Made by a program: the position numbers and the translations under genes. From Holacanthus passer (taxonomy: Eukaryota > Chordata > Actinopteri > Pomacanthidae), in assembly GCA_025331565.1 (NCBI GenBank), contig JAFREQ010000011.1, positions 12,606,001 through 12,670,000 of the forward strand: a stretch of DNA of 64,000 bases, read 5' to 3'. The notes under the pieces are model-generated. The model was not told the DNA's origin, did no database searches, and saw nothing but the letters and a program-made list of their open reading frames with translations. Every line of letters starts with the position of its first letter. The stretch's first letter is position 1. This document shows positions 36,101 to 48,000 of this stretch, piece after piece.

Positions 36101-39100
36101 GAAACAAGAACTTGTTCGGGCCAACAAAGCAAACCTGGAAAGTGCCAAGACATTTGCACAGAGAATTCAAGATAGAGGATGTGAGGTTTTTGATAAATAC
36201 TTTTATTGAGGGAACATTTGACAGCAGAACAGCAGTCATGGAACATTTTATCGTTTGTTCATTTCAGCTACTGACATTAACAGAGCAGTGTTGGAGGGAG
36301 CAAAAATGCTGAATGCACAAACCAGAGAAGGCTCAGCGTCGATCCTTATACTTCTCACTGATGGAGACCCAACCTCAGGTCAGAACATAACACAGATGTA
36401 CACAAATATGTGTACAAACACAAATTGACAAAACAGTCCATTTTTTAATTATTTGATTATCGCTCAATTGACTGCAGGCTTTTTCTCTCCTGCCGGAAAG
36501 TTAAAACCAACCAACTTGTGGTACTCTGGACACTTAAATGAAAATATCATTAACATTATTTACAATAAAGTCTGTAAAATTACTTTATGTACACACTGTA
36601 ACTTCTGCTGATCACAGGATAGTTGTGTGATTACACTGTGTGAAGGAATTTGAGTTCAACTTGCCTTTTTAAACCACGTGTCTTGCGTCTTTGCAGGGGT
36701 GACAAATCTGGAAGTAATACAGTCCAATGTAAGAGAGGCCATTGCAGGCAAATTCCCACTCTACTGTCTCGGTTTTGGTTTTGATGTCAATTTTGAGTTC
36801 CTTGAGAAGATGTCACTGCAAAACAACGGTGCGGCACGACGGATTTATGAAGACTCTGATGCTGATTTACAGCTGAAGGTATTTCAAATCACTCGCACAC
36901 CTGTCATCTTATAAATGGTTGTGATTTGCCAAATTTCCATGGATGAAATTGATCACGGCCGAATAGATTGAACATTCACACAGTGTCCATGTTGCACATC
37001 AACAGGGTTTCTACGAAGAGGTGGCCACTCCTCTGTTGACAGATGTGGCAATGATCTATATCGGTGCGACCAACCTAACCCAGACTAACTTCAGCCACTA
37101 TTATAATGGCTCTGAGATCGTGGTGGCCGGTCAGATCACTGACAACAATGTTGAAACTTTCATTCCACGAGTTGTGGCCATTTCGGTAAGGAATCGATCC
37201 ACATCGCACATCAGCTGTAATCCTCTGAGAAGTTTGTGAAAGTCTCTGTCTGCACTCACATAATAACTTATTTGGACAGAGCACTAGAAAGGTGGTGTAT
37301 GATGTCACAGACGGCGCTGTGGAGCCTCCTGGAACAGCGTCTGACAGCCACATCGAGAGGGTCTGGGCCTACATGACAGTCAAACAGCTTCTGGAGAACG
37401 AGTGAGTGATCTTCTCTCTTTGTTCTTGTTTGTAATCAATTATTTAATAAAAAAGCTGCATCCCTCATATCTAATCAATTAATTGTTGAGTCTATAATAT
37501 GTAATGAAAATGAAATATGAAAATACTGGAAAAGGCCCAATGTCCCACAGCCCAAATTGACATCTTTAAAGTTTTTGATTTGTCTGACCAACAGCCCAAG
37601 ACATTTTCATTTACAAACAAGTAAAACAAAGGAAATGCGTGAGATCAGCATACCTGCGTGAGGCATTAGCATACCTGATCATACGGTCATGTCAGCAGTC
37701 ATGGTTAAAACATATGTGCACAATTTGTGACACAGGCTGAAGTTATCTGGAACTGAGAAGAAGAACGTGAAGAGCGAGGCCTTGAGGCTGTCGATGAAGT
37801 ACAACTTTGTGACCCCTCTCACATCCATGGTGGTCACCAAGCCACATGGGGAGAGCACAGATGTGCTCCATAAACCAAAGGAAGGGGAAACACCAGAACA
37901 AAGAGTGCTGCCAGATATGGCCATGGCAGGAGCAAACTTCAAGCCGGGCATTGGTGGAGCTTATGGAGGTGAGCAACACAAATGTGAACAAAACTAACAA
38001 AATGCAAAATAGTGTTCAACAAATGTGTTTCAACATTTCTCTCTTATCAGGGTTCTTTGATGCTCCAGGTAAGACATAACTGCATGAGTTGGTATCAGAT
38101 GGTGTAATTACAACATACCTCAACATAAATATTTATGTATGAAATATCGGTAATTAATTAACAAATTGATGGATTCATTGGTTTTTAATTCACAGTTTGA
38201 AATTAAAACAAATTATTTATGATTCAGTTCATGTAAACATTCATTGCTAAAACGTGTCATGAAACAATAGTATTGTATAATAGTATTGACAGAAATGAAT
38301 GATGGTCTTGAATATGACAACACTACCATAACACGCAATTTTGCACCAATATGAGCTAATTTATCAACATCAAGAGTATATTAAAGTAAATTATTAGCTG
38401 TATCTTTTTGACATCATCTTTTTCTTTTTAGCAGCTTCCTTTCCAGGTTTATCAGGTATGGCATATGTACACACCTGCACTGTTCTGACACAACAGATGC
38501 AATATTTATAAATTAACTATAATGTGCATTTTATAAGCTATAGACTGCAGCATATACGTATAACAAGGCATGTAGCATAGATTGTTTAGATTATGTAAAA
38601 AAAACTGACAGGAGAAAAAGTGGTTCTCTGTAAAAACAAACAAACAAAAAAAAACAACTCCTCCAACTTTTTTTGCACCAAAATCTTAGCATAAATCCAA
38701 AGATGCTTCAAAAAAATTGAATAACAACTAAATATCAGTTGTAAATTAACAACTGTATCTTAATTTCACGTCAGCATCTTTTTCTGTGCAGCAACGTCAG
38801 CTCGTACTCGTAATACCCGCCTCCGCATCTCTTCAAATCGGAAAAGTAGGTACACATGTGCACTGTCTCAGAGTCTGTGATTTTCATGGGTAGGCTCTTA
38901 CAGCTGAGGAATGCTGCCCATCTATGTTGTTACATTTACGTAGTTGTGTTCTTTAATGGACTCCTCTGGATTGGTCCCTTCAGGGTCGCGAGCTAGTTGC
39001 TTCCCAATTTGAAAAAAGTATGTCAGCTTCATATTCACTTGCGAGGATAAGATGGACTGAAGTGAAGTGGTGCAGTGATGGGCTGAGCCTGAAGGCAACG

Positions 39101-42100
39101 CTCTCAAATTGTTTTTGTGCCTTCCAAACTCACCTGTTGTCAGAAAGTATGATTTGATACGAGTGCATCTCTCCTGGGTTGAAAGGAGACACTTTTGGGC
39201 ACATCCAACTGGGAGGAGGCCTTGAGGCAGACCTAGAACATGCAGTGGGGATTACATATCCCACCTGGCCAGATGGTGTTTTAAACATGTATTAGCTTTA
39301 CCATAATGTAATAGACTATAACCCTTCAAAGACCCATTATATAATATTAATATAATATATAATATTATTTTCCAGGGCAACCTGGACCGCAAGGCAGACA
39401 TCCCTTCATTCAGACTGCAGGTCAGCTTCTGTTTCTGTACCTGTTCTGATTCATCCTACTAGTTTTGTAATTATGGCACCAAGCGTCCATGTCCAGCTTA
39501 AAAAGCAGGCAGGCAGCACAACACACCTCCACCAAGACTGGACAGTCCTCTGAATCTGTCCTTTTCAGCAATCACGGCAGAAAACATAGAGGTATAATGC
39601 TAGTGTCCTTTTCCCTGGTCTGACCTGAATTGTTTTTACCCCAGCCCAGCTCATCCAAATGTATTTACATTTACATATGCAAATATTAATGCTGCAAAAA
39701 CATGTAGCAAAGAATTTGTGGGGGTTTTTTTGAGGAGGAGGACTACAACTTAAAATGCAAATGATTTGTTATGAATAGATGTTCCTTCAAAAAAAAAAAA
39801 CAGGTATCAAAAAAGCATCAACTTGTAATGCACAGATTTTCAGTTTGTTGGTGTAGGTTAGGGTTTGTGGGTGAAATCTATATGAAAAATGTATAATATA
39901 TTGATTTACAATTGATATCATATTTTGGTGGGTATTTAAATCAAGCCTGTGGTTACATTTAACTTGTGAGGATCACAATGTGTGTATTTAATGTTTTTTT
40001 TTTAAAGCCAGTGTCAGAATAGGGATGTCAATATTGTGTGAATCAATCAACAATAACCTCTACAGCTTTGTAGTATCAATGTTTAAAACTGGATTTATGT
40101 AGGTATATTTCCAGATATGGACTATGAGTACATGGACCCAGCTCCCACCATTGTGAAAGCGACTATGGGTAGAGTATCTCATCGATCTCATTCACTGTGT
40201 TGTTTCTATAAAGTCTGTCTATTTTTGTTGCATGAGAAAATGTTTCCAAAAAAAGTTCTGTCTTTCCCCTGTTACCTCATATAATTAATTAACAGTTATT
40301 GAGTTTGTTGATTACTTACTTGATGCGCAAATCGAAATGAAAATGTAAAAAAATGATTAAAAACAAGGTCATGTTACAATATTTTTAGAAAGGTATGCAA
40401 AATAACTAAGACGTTCCTGTTTGTGAATATAAACAAATCTGAGCCTGAGGACATCATTTTTTATGCCACGCGAGCACAGGCATGCTTTTACCTTGTAACT
40501 GGAAATAATCTCAAAGTGCATTGTGTGATGCCTGTGTCACAAAACACCACCACATGAAAGTTGAGATTTAGATAGTCACTATCAAACACGCTACAATGCA
40601 TCTTTAGTTATCTAAATTGGTGTTGAGAGCAAAAAATTTTATTCTCAGCTGTTTCATTCTGTGTCTCTGTGTTCCTCTGCAGCTCCTCTTGTCCACAGGT
40701 TTTTGCTGAAAACCAATCAGTCTCCTCCACTGTGCTTTGATGTGGCTGGTAACATCCGCCTTAAACTGCTTCACCTTTCCAACGGGGGTCAGTAATGTTC
40801 CTCTTTGTCTCATCACTATTTCCCCTCAATTCCTTAAATAATTTGCCTTTTGCTCTCACATGTCATAGAAAATTGTTCTTCTTTTCACCTCAGGATCTTT
40901 GTGTCACTCATATATTGAGTATCATCCCATAATTATCCCCATAGTTTGCAGTGGTGGAAAGTAACTAATTACATTTATACAAGTGCTCTACTTGAAAACA
41001 ATTTTAAAGTACTTTGACTGAGTATTTGTATTTTATGCTACTTTTTACTACTTCGCTGCATTTCAGATGGAAATATTGTACTTTTTACTCCACTACATTA
41101 ATTTGACAGATATAGTTACTACATAAAAACATATGAGCATATTAGGCACAATGCGTTGTTAAAGAGTCAGCCAGTAGCTCCCAATATGTATTGCTAGTGA
41201 CCACTTACAAAGCAGCAGTGGGGCAGTTGGGGCCCTTTGTCACTTTTCCAATGTTTACCTGTTTTATTGAAATAACTGGTTAAAGGGCCTGAGTAACACC
41301 GAGGTACAGTACAGTACTTTCACTTTTGCTTTCTTAAGTCCAATTTGCTGATGATGCTTTTGTACTTTTATTTAAGTGGGGTTTGGAATGACAGAATACT
41401 TTGCAATTGAATATTTTCACATTGGTGTGCTGGTATTTTTACTAAGTACAGGATCTGTGTACTTTGCTAACTGCGGCTGCATTTGTTTCCTTTTGAACTA
41501 GAGCTGACTGTGAATGGTCAGCTTGATTCAGTAGCACACGGAGGCTTCGAAAGGATTGTTATCCACCTCAAGGCTGACAATCATATTGAGGTTGACACCG
41601 CAGGAATCACTGTACGAGAGGGCCAGGCAGAAACACGCCACACTGGAGGAGATGCCATCACTGTTGGAAGGTGACATTTTAATGATATTCTGTGGTGTGT
41701 ACAGATTCACTTAGGTGCAGGGATCAAAATGCACAAGGGTGAGTGTGATAGGTTGACATGTGTGGCCTTAGGTCACATCAGAGCAACTCTTGAAGGAATA
41801 ATTTTTGGGAAATACACTTACATACATACAACAGACATGAGAGTGGTATCAAGCTTTTCATCTAACTCTCTGCAAGAAAGCTTAAAATGTCAAACGATCA
41901 GCGATGATATTCACCATGCTGTGTTTGTCATGAATTCTCTCTCTGTTATACTAAACAAATGTAAATTGGTATTTACAACTGATGCTTAAATTAAAAGGGT
42001 CCAAAAGAAAGTCACAAACATGTACTTTTTTTTTTTTTTTTTTTTAGTGTGACAGTTTTTAGGCGGAACAAGGAAATAGATATCACAGCTGGAGACATAC

Positions 42101-42701
42101 GCATGATCATCTTAATCCAACAGAAAGGTACAGACAAATTCCTCTGGCCAGTTTTAAGACAGCAGCCATCAGATACCAGCGTCACAGGAATTTTAGGTGG
42201 GTGAAAAGGTTGGATTTGCTTGTTTTGCTGTATTATCAGATCAACAATATGTTGAATCAATGTTAGCACTCGGTTGTGCAGGTTGATGTAAATATAATTC
42301 AATTAAAAATATTTTGTGCTGCGTCTGTTCAAGTGCTAGTGTTACAGTCTCATTGCTTTATTGTTTGTCCTCTGTGGGTCCAGCTCCAAACCCAGGAGTT
42401 TATGATGTGGTGCAGCAAAGTCCCTCAACCAAACTTAGAGTCCAGAACAAGGAGATTGATGTTACCAGGTACATTTTGTTCTCTGCTCTCAGTTGGTATA
42501 AAAAGAGTCCTGTTTGCTGTAATGCAAAAGTGCATTAATTAATATTGCTCTGATACACAAAGATATATGACCATGTCATTGTTTTGCAGATCCAATGCTG
42601 CTGACTACAGTATTGTCTCTGCCCCGACTCTGGACTGCTGGCTCGTGTCTCAGTCTGACCACCAGAGAGACCTGGACAATTTCATCATTACACAACTTTA
42701 A
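33101..42701 (+). CDS. Inter-alpha-trypsin inhibitor heavy chain, ITIH3/ITIH4-like
   Basis: ITIH proteins are secreted liver plasma proteins. Most heavy chains are ester-linked to chondroitin sulfate or hyaluronan; ITIH4 is not. The joined 23-exon model is 2,682 nt (893 aa), a normal size, with all phases in register. Order: signal peptide (1 to about 20; ITLFGLLLALVTTL), VIT domain (about 26-240), von Willebrand A domain (about 266-460) with the metal-site motif DQSGS (274-278), a variable spacer (619-687) and a C-terminal ITIH domain ending DNFIITQL. The chondroitin-attachment sequence DPHF of ITIH1-3 is absent: APLVHRFLLKTNQSPPLCFD stands in its place. ITIH4-like behaviour is therefore more likely, but orthology between ITIH3 and ITIH4 is left open. 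Confidence 0.93.
33412..33600. repeat. Retroelement 3'-tail-like repeat, ITIH intron 1
   Basis: TAGCTTTTATTGATCCCTCT and GGGGAAATTCACTTGTTACA are phrases of a very common teleost retroelement 3' end. The copy is decayed and non-coding. Confidence 0.5.
34056..35622 (+). CDS. ITIH exons 2-6: VIT domain and linker
   Basis: Exons 34056-34216, 34342-34446, 34792-34954, 35073-35183 and 35494-35622. They encode ATTIITSRVANRMNESKEIE, the conserved VIT cores AFISKF and KAKEEAQTQYTQAVSRGESA, and VTFELTYEELLKRRLGKYEL. The exon 4 acceptor was set at GTCCAG (ending 34791) because that keeps the frame into SSVGRTLEEFK. Between exons 5 and 6 a LINE-tail-like repeat occupies about 35266-35470. Confidence 0.92.
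35266..35470. repeat. LINE 3'-tail-like repeat, ITIH intron 5
   Basis: GCACTGGACACTGGACTGTT at the left and GCAGTGACAATAAGTGAATC at the right are recurrent phrases of teleost non-LTR retroelement ends. It finishes 24 bases before the exon 6 splice acceptor. Confidence 0.5.
35792..37185 (+). CDS. ITIH exons 7-11: von Willebrand factor A domain
   Basis: Exons 35792-35908, 36012-36180, 36268-36378, 36697-36878 and 37006-37185. They encode IPKNVVFVIDQSGSMHGRKI (MIDAS DxSGS), STDINRAVLEGAKML with the MIDAS threonine region, LILLTDGDPTSG, and LYCLGFGFDVNFEFLEKMSL. The metal-binding motif is intact. Splice sites are canonical and phases join. The domain continues into the conserved FYEEVATPLLTDVAM block shared by ITIH proteins. 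Confidence 0.94.
37280..37968 (+). CDS. ITIH exons 12-13: hybrid region after vWA
   Basis: Exons 37280-37401 and 37736-37968. IERVWAYMTVKQLLENE, SLKYNF-like SMKYNFVTPLTSMVVTKPHG and the PEQRVLPDMAMAGANFKPGI end are typical of ITIH3/4. The intron between them holds a decayed teleost repeat at about 37440-37620. Confidence 0.92.
38051..40168 (+). CDS. ITIH exons 14-18: five small same-phase cassette exons
   Basis: Exons 38051-38068 (18 nt), 38432-38455 (24), 38792-38845 (54), 39376-39420 (45) and 40103-40168 (66). All start and end in phase 1, so any combination can be skipped in frame. Peptides: GFFDAPG; AASFPGLS; ATSARTRNTRLRISSNRK; RQPGPQGRHPFIQT; GIFPDMDYEYMDPAPTIVKA. They fill the spacer between the vWA-linked region and the C-terminal domain, where ITIH4 has its proline-rich protease-sensitive segment. 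Exon 15 has a tandem TAGCAG acceptor that can add or remove one alanine. The two shortest are the least certain. Confidence 0.75.
38890..39290. mobile_element. Non-LTR retrotransposon fragment, ITIH intron 16
   Basis: GGGCACATCCAACTGGGAGG followed by AGGCCTTGAGGCAGACCTAG and GGATTACATATCCCACCTGG is the decayed 3' coding part of a common teleost LINE. Frames are broken. It sits between two cassette exons. Confidence 0.55.
40683..42701 (+). CDS. ITIH exons 19-23: C-terminal ITIH domain
   Basis: Exons 40683-40787, 41502-41670, 42048-42196, 42384-42468 and 42590-42701. They encode SPPLCFDVAGNIRLKLLHLS, ELTVNGQL, VTVFRRNKEIDITAGDIRM, APNPGVYDVVQQSPSTKLRV and the end LDCWLVSQSD...DNFIITQL. The cysteine pair (PLCFD, LDCWL) is as in the family. 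Exon 21's polypyrimidine tract is a 20-base T run (42027-42046). The stop is TAA. Confidence 0.92.
40949..41466 (+). mobile_element. 'GTGGTGGAAAGTAACTAA' teleost repeat, copy 1
   Basis: CAGTGGTGGAAAGTAACTAA with repeated ACTT/AAGT and TACTTTTTACT phrases is one of the commonest short interspersed repeats of fish genomes. It lies in ITIH intron 19. A second copy in the opposite orientation is in the il17rc gene (47235-47705). Confidence 0.65.
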
Positions 42702-42732
42702 GTGGGAAACACATTGAATCAATTTAAAGAAA

Positions 42733-42738
42733 AATAAA
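42733..42738 (+). terminator. Probable ITIH polyadenylation signal
   Basis: AATAAA 32 bases after the ITIH stop codon, implying a very short 3' UTR. Another plausible later signal lies at about 43080. Confidence 0.5.
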
Positions 42739-42739
42739 A

Positions 42740-44411
42740 CAAATAGTGATTCGCCATGGGAGAAAAAGCCTTTCCGCCTGTTAACATGAACAAATAAATA
42801 GTATCCCAGATCTTTGGTTTTCTTGTATGAACTTAATTAATTAATATTTACCTAAAGGATTTGTCAGATGGTTCATTTGTTTTGGAATTTACAGCACAAC
42901 AGCCCTGCACGACATTGACTTCTCTTTCAACATGGCCTGAATGCATCAATTCTACACCTTCATTGTTTGTATAGAATTAAAAGTTTATCATCATATAATT
43001 AAAAAACCTTCACTGTCGGGGTGGATGTACTAAAAGAGAGGCAGAGTGAATAATGCTTGCTGATCAGCCACCATCTAGAATAAACACTCACTCATGGTCA
43101 AGCGGTATTTCATTGCCCTAAAGCTCCTGACCACAGTTTAGATTCAAGCAGTCTCTTGTTGATGCACTTCTGCTGATCGTCTTAGGACTTTAAAGGTAAA
43201 GAATGCGTCCAAATCAACCTGCATTCCTGCACACACCCAATCATCCACAATGAAAACACAAAAGTGAAAGCACTCTGTTTACATAACATAGCATTTGCTT
43301 ATTTATTTTATTTAACTATTGTTTATTCTTGTATATGTACTTTGTCATTTCAGCAACATCAGGTCAACAGTGGTGTTTTCCATATATGTCAGCGTGTATT
43401 CAAACGTAGCCAGTGTTGTGAAGAGAATCAGTAACTGAGAACTTTGTATGAAAGTGTTTGTCCCAAAGACACAGCAAACACAAGCTACTTTAACTCACGT
43501 ATGATATAAAAAGTAGTCTATTCAAAACATGTGCTGGCAATGCCACAATATTCATGCATTCAGAACTTTACTTAAATAAAATTGAAGACCGTTTGAGGTA
43601 AATTTCATTGCATCGCATGGGCTGTAAGCAACAGAGCTGGTTCAAATAGGCAGTTCTTACTGTTCATTTTCTGGTTGTTTAAACAAAGGTAATCTTATCT
43701 GGAAACTACAGCAATCAGTTCAATGCTGTGTCATAAAGTATTTCAGTCTGAAATACTGCAGCAGAGCAAAGGTATGACTCCTTATAGGAGCATTATTTCA
43801 GGTCAGCGTCTCACAGCCAGCGCATATACTACATACAAAGTAAACATACTGTCCACATTTGCTGTGTCAAAGAGACTCTCCCACCTTGGTTTGCACAGTT
43901 GGTGGTTGTTGTTTCTTACTCTGGGTTCAACACATCTCCAGAGAGTGACAGACAGACAAGGCTTTTGTATTTCGGTAAACATTATGCGGTCGAACCAGTC
44001 GAGCTGCTGTGCGAGCCATGTGTCATTGTGTTGCATGCAATTGTCCTCTCTCAGTGAACTGAATCATGAAGGCAGGTCAAAGGTAACTATGTAGATTCTT
44101 GTGAGCGGAGGCGATAAACTTGTTTGTCAAGGCACAGTTTACTTAGAACTGCAAAAGGGGGGCTCTTTGCCAAATCCACAGAACAAGTCAAGGAACAAAG
44201 GAACCAGCTCTGAAGTGTTAACTGTGTTTAAAATGCAGTTCTGTGTAGAAAGCTGCATTAATCCACTGTTGAAGGTGGAGTCTTGTTTTGATTAAAATAG
44301 GAGACTTTGACCCATCCAGGTCATGCTGATTACACTGTCAGGAGCAATTCAGAGCAAGGAGTTTCAGGATCTTGTGCACTTGACATGTAAGTAACCGTGG
44401 TGAGATTAAAT

Positions 44412-44449
<38 letters not shown>

Positions 44450-45082
44450 AGGGTCATGACAGCGTCATTCCTTATGATTCAATTTTCTTATGACTCACAC
44501 TTCTTGGTAACTCTCACAAGGTGTGTAGCGGAGAAGAGAACACGGGCCTCAGAGTGGATTATTTACAGTAGATGGTAAGTCACCTTCATGATATTTCTAA
44601 GAGACTATTATTGTAATTTGATATAACTTCTAATGTTACGTTAATATAATCTTATTTTATGTCATAGCACTGTTTAATTGTTTCATGCCTGTGGGTGTTA
44701 TAAGAAGGGACTATCCTGTTCACAGGTATTATGTCCATAAACACCAGAAAACTGTTGGCGTTTGTATGAATAAGAAAAATCTGGTTTCATTCAAAGGACA
44801 CCTATGAAGACACAGCCACCAGAAAACACTTACACCTGCACTCATGTATGTCTCCTCTTCCACAGCACAACCAAAGGTGAAGGTATCAACAACAGCTCTA
44901 AGAGTGGCGTCTCGGTTCACTGCCTTTCACACTAGTGTGCGACATCAACTTACTCTAAAGTTATGACGGGGAGGAAGACACAGGAGTTGTTGAACAAGGT
45001 TTTCAAGTTGCCCCTGGAGGAAGAGATTTGGAGAAAAATGCTGTAGGACTCAATTCTGTCAATCAGGACGTTCTCATGCAAA
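42740..45082. other. ITIH-il17rc intergenic region and il17rc leader
   Basis: No coding exon is supported here. A (GA)n tract at 44415-44445 lies about 130 bases before a candidate non-coding first exon of il17rc that ends at 44574 with a strong GTAAGT donor. The rest is AT-rich single-copy-looking sequence. Confidence 0.5.
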
Positions 45083-48000
45083 ATGTTTTTCAGAGGATGG
45101 TCCATTTGCTGCGTTTTACTGACTCTTTGTGTGTCGGCCTCTGGTTTGGAGATTTCTGGATACGACAGCACTGAAGTCATTTGCTCACAGGTACTGTAGG
45201 ATACACCGCTTGGATGCACTGAAGCAGACGTTTCCTGTGCTGCTGTACAGTACATACACTTTTATGTTGACACATGACACTTTTAATTTCCTCTTGGCAC
45301 TGCTGTAGCCTGCTTTGACATTTTAATTTCCCTCTTTACCGATAAAGTGTCTTATTCTCAAACATTCAATTAAAGGCAGACAAAGGATTATAGCCATCTG
45401 CCTGCTTGTCATAGGGCAGTTGTATGTACATTAAATACATTATAGGCCTCTGAACAGCAAATATTTACCATCTACATTAAAATGCTGTCTTTCTCATTTC
45501 CCACTTCAAAATTCCCCTCCTTTCAGGGTCTCTCTGGTTGCACCATGAAGAATGTGATACCTCTTACTGTAGTGGAGAATGATGCTGTGGGTGTCCAAAA
45601 TCTGACGCCGTCTCTGAAGCTCTGCTGTAAGGACAAAGCGCTGTGCACATTATGTCTCGTGATAGACACAGAGATCAACATCTATCTGGATGAAGACATG
45701 GAGGATAAAGGTCATTCTGAGCCTGATGAGGATTATGACGAGGAGATGAGGAGTCCAAAAGGTATGAACTGAGGACACGTGCAGTCCACTGTCATGTAAA
45801 AGTTGTTATTAAAGGACCATACCGGAGGTTTTTGTTTGTTTCAACTCTTAGGTTACTACCAACCATTTTCCAAAGTATACCACAGATTTTTAAATAATTT
45901 CCTGTCATTGAGACACCTATTGGTTTCATTTAATTTCAACAATGTATGAAAATGATCTTACTTGTAATTAGCAACCAATCACAGTGACCAATTACTTTCC
46001 AGTAATTTATCAAGTAACTGTCACAAGGCAATTGCAAGCGAAAACTATTTTGAACAGCATCCAAGATTTGAGTCAGATCTTCAGGGCATGTTGGGAAATC
46101 ATTACTGGAAGTATGAATGAGCAAACATTGCAAACAGGCCACCATTTAGTTTTCTGACATCCATTTAACTTTCATCTTGGACAAATAATGAAGTGGCTAA
46201 AATGTTTGCTGTGATCAGTTTGAATCTAATGGTAAAATGACAATTAGTGACTGATAAGAAGATGAAACAATCAATCACAGTAAAAACCTATGGTATGCTT
46301 TGAAAACGTGATTGGCAATACAAGAAAATGTTAACTATACTCAGTAATAGTTCATGGGTCAAAACAGTAAAAAAAAAAGGCTGGTATGGTCTTTAAGGGT
46401 CAGTTTGAAAGTGCTCTCCTTATAGTTCAATTTTCTGTTACTGCTCCAACGAATTTCAAACCCCACCCTTGTTACTGTCTGTGTTGCAACAGCCTCTGTA
46501 ACAGTATGTTACAATACACCACCCACCATGGCCACATGCAAGAAGGTGGAGTTTATGGTTAATCACACAGCTCTTACTCAGCAAAACCGGGCAAAGGTAC
46601 CGTAGACTCCATATACAGGAATACAAATCTGTACTGCCTATTAATAAACTGTATGCTCACTTCCAGTCACCTTCTCTAATTAACTGTGTGTGTGTGTGTG
46701 ACATCTATAGCTTTCCATGGTGATTACTAATCCAGTCGGAGTGTCCTTCAGCAGTCACGTGATTGTTTATTCTCAACCATCACAGTTAAGGAGAGACGTT
46801 TTTGCTCCTTCTCTGGATAAAGGTAAATCTGTTTTTTTAGAGTTTCAACAACAAAGAACCTGTTGAACTCAAAGTGCTACTACACAGTATTGCAACATTG
46901 CTTGACACATATTGTGTTACCTGTCTTCAGTGTGTTCCCTGGAGCTGCAGGAACGTATAGAAGACTGTCAAGGTAAATAATTCTGACATGATCGATCGTG
47001 CTGGTTTTCCTTGTGTCGTTTTGCATCTGTATTGGGAAATAAGCCAGTTTTTCTTTCCGGCCCTTCAGTGCCCAGACTCAGCAGTGTAGTTAACCGAGAG
47101 ATGAATTGGGTGGAGCTGAAGTCTGTTGACAACAACAAGAGCCTCCCCTCCGTTTGTGTCCAGTATGAGCGAAATGGAAGCTGTCAGGTCAGTGTTTGTG
47201 GCCTAATCTTGGTGCTTTGGTGTTTTTTGTTTTCCTCATTGTTGATCCTTTACTCAAGCAAAAGTAGCAAAATAACAATGTTAAAAAATCATAAATTCAA
47301 AACGTCACTAAAGTGAAAATATTTTATCAGAAAAATGTACTTAAATCACACAAAGTAAAAGTACTCACTAGAACGCCACCTTCACATGTTTATATGTTAT
47401 ATTATACATTGTATTATTATTACTTCGCATTAAATATAAGCTAGATTTTAAGCTGTAGCTGGTGGAGGTGGAGCTTTATATACTGTAAATTTAACTACTT
47501 TATACACCTTAGTCTATAATAATATATCATAATGTATTTGTTGATTATGTTTTGTATTAATAATCTGAATCTGCAGAGTAACTAGTGACTCAAGTTAGTG
47601 AACAAATGTAGTGGAGTAGAAGTATAAAGCAGCAGTAAAGTACCTCAAAATTATGTGTAAATACAATACTTGAGTAAATGTACTTAGTTACTTTCCACCA
47701 CTGTTGTCCTGCTCTCATTAAAGCCATGATGTGTTATTTTATAGAGGTGGACCAAGGCGACCATCCCACTGTATTCTGTGACTCCCTGCATGTGTTTCCA
47801 GGTACCATCACTGAAACATTATGATTACACATAGAGAGTAGATCAGCAGTGCTGTGTCTATACAGGCTTATATGACTGACGTGTGTGTGTGTATGTGTGT
47901 GTGTGTGTTTTCAGGCGTGGTATGAGGATGATCAAAGGTCAAGGCGCTCTGTCAGCTGCCCCTTCAATAACACAGGTGAGAAATCTGAGGCCTCTTATTT

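Noticed and set aside
44571..44574. ATG at the end of the candidate il17rc first exon as the start codon
   Set aside because: The ATG at 45083 directly opens a signal peptide and is a better start; 44572 is left as non-coding.
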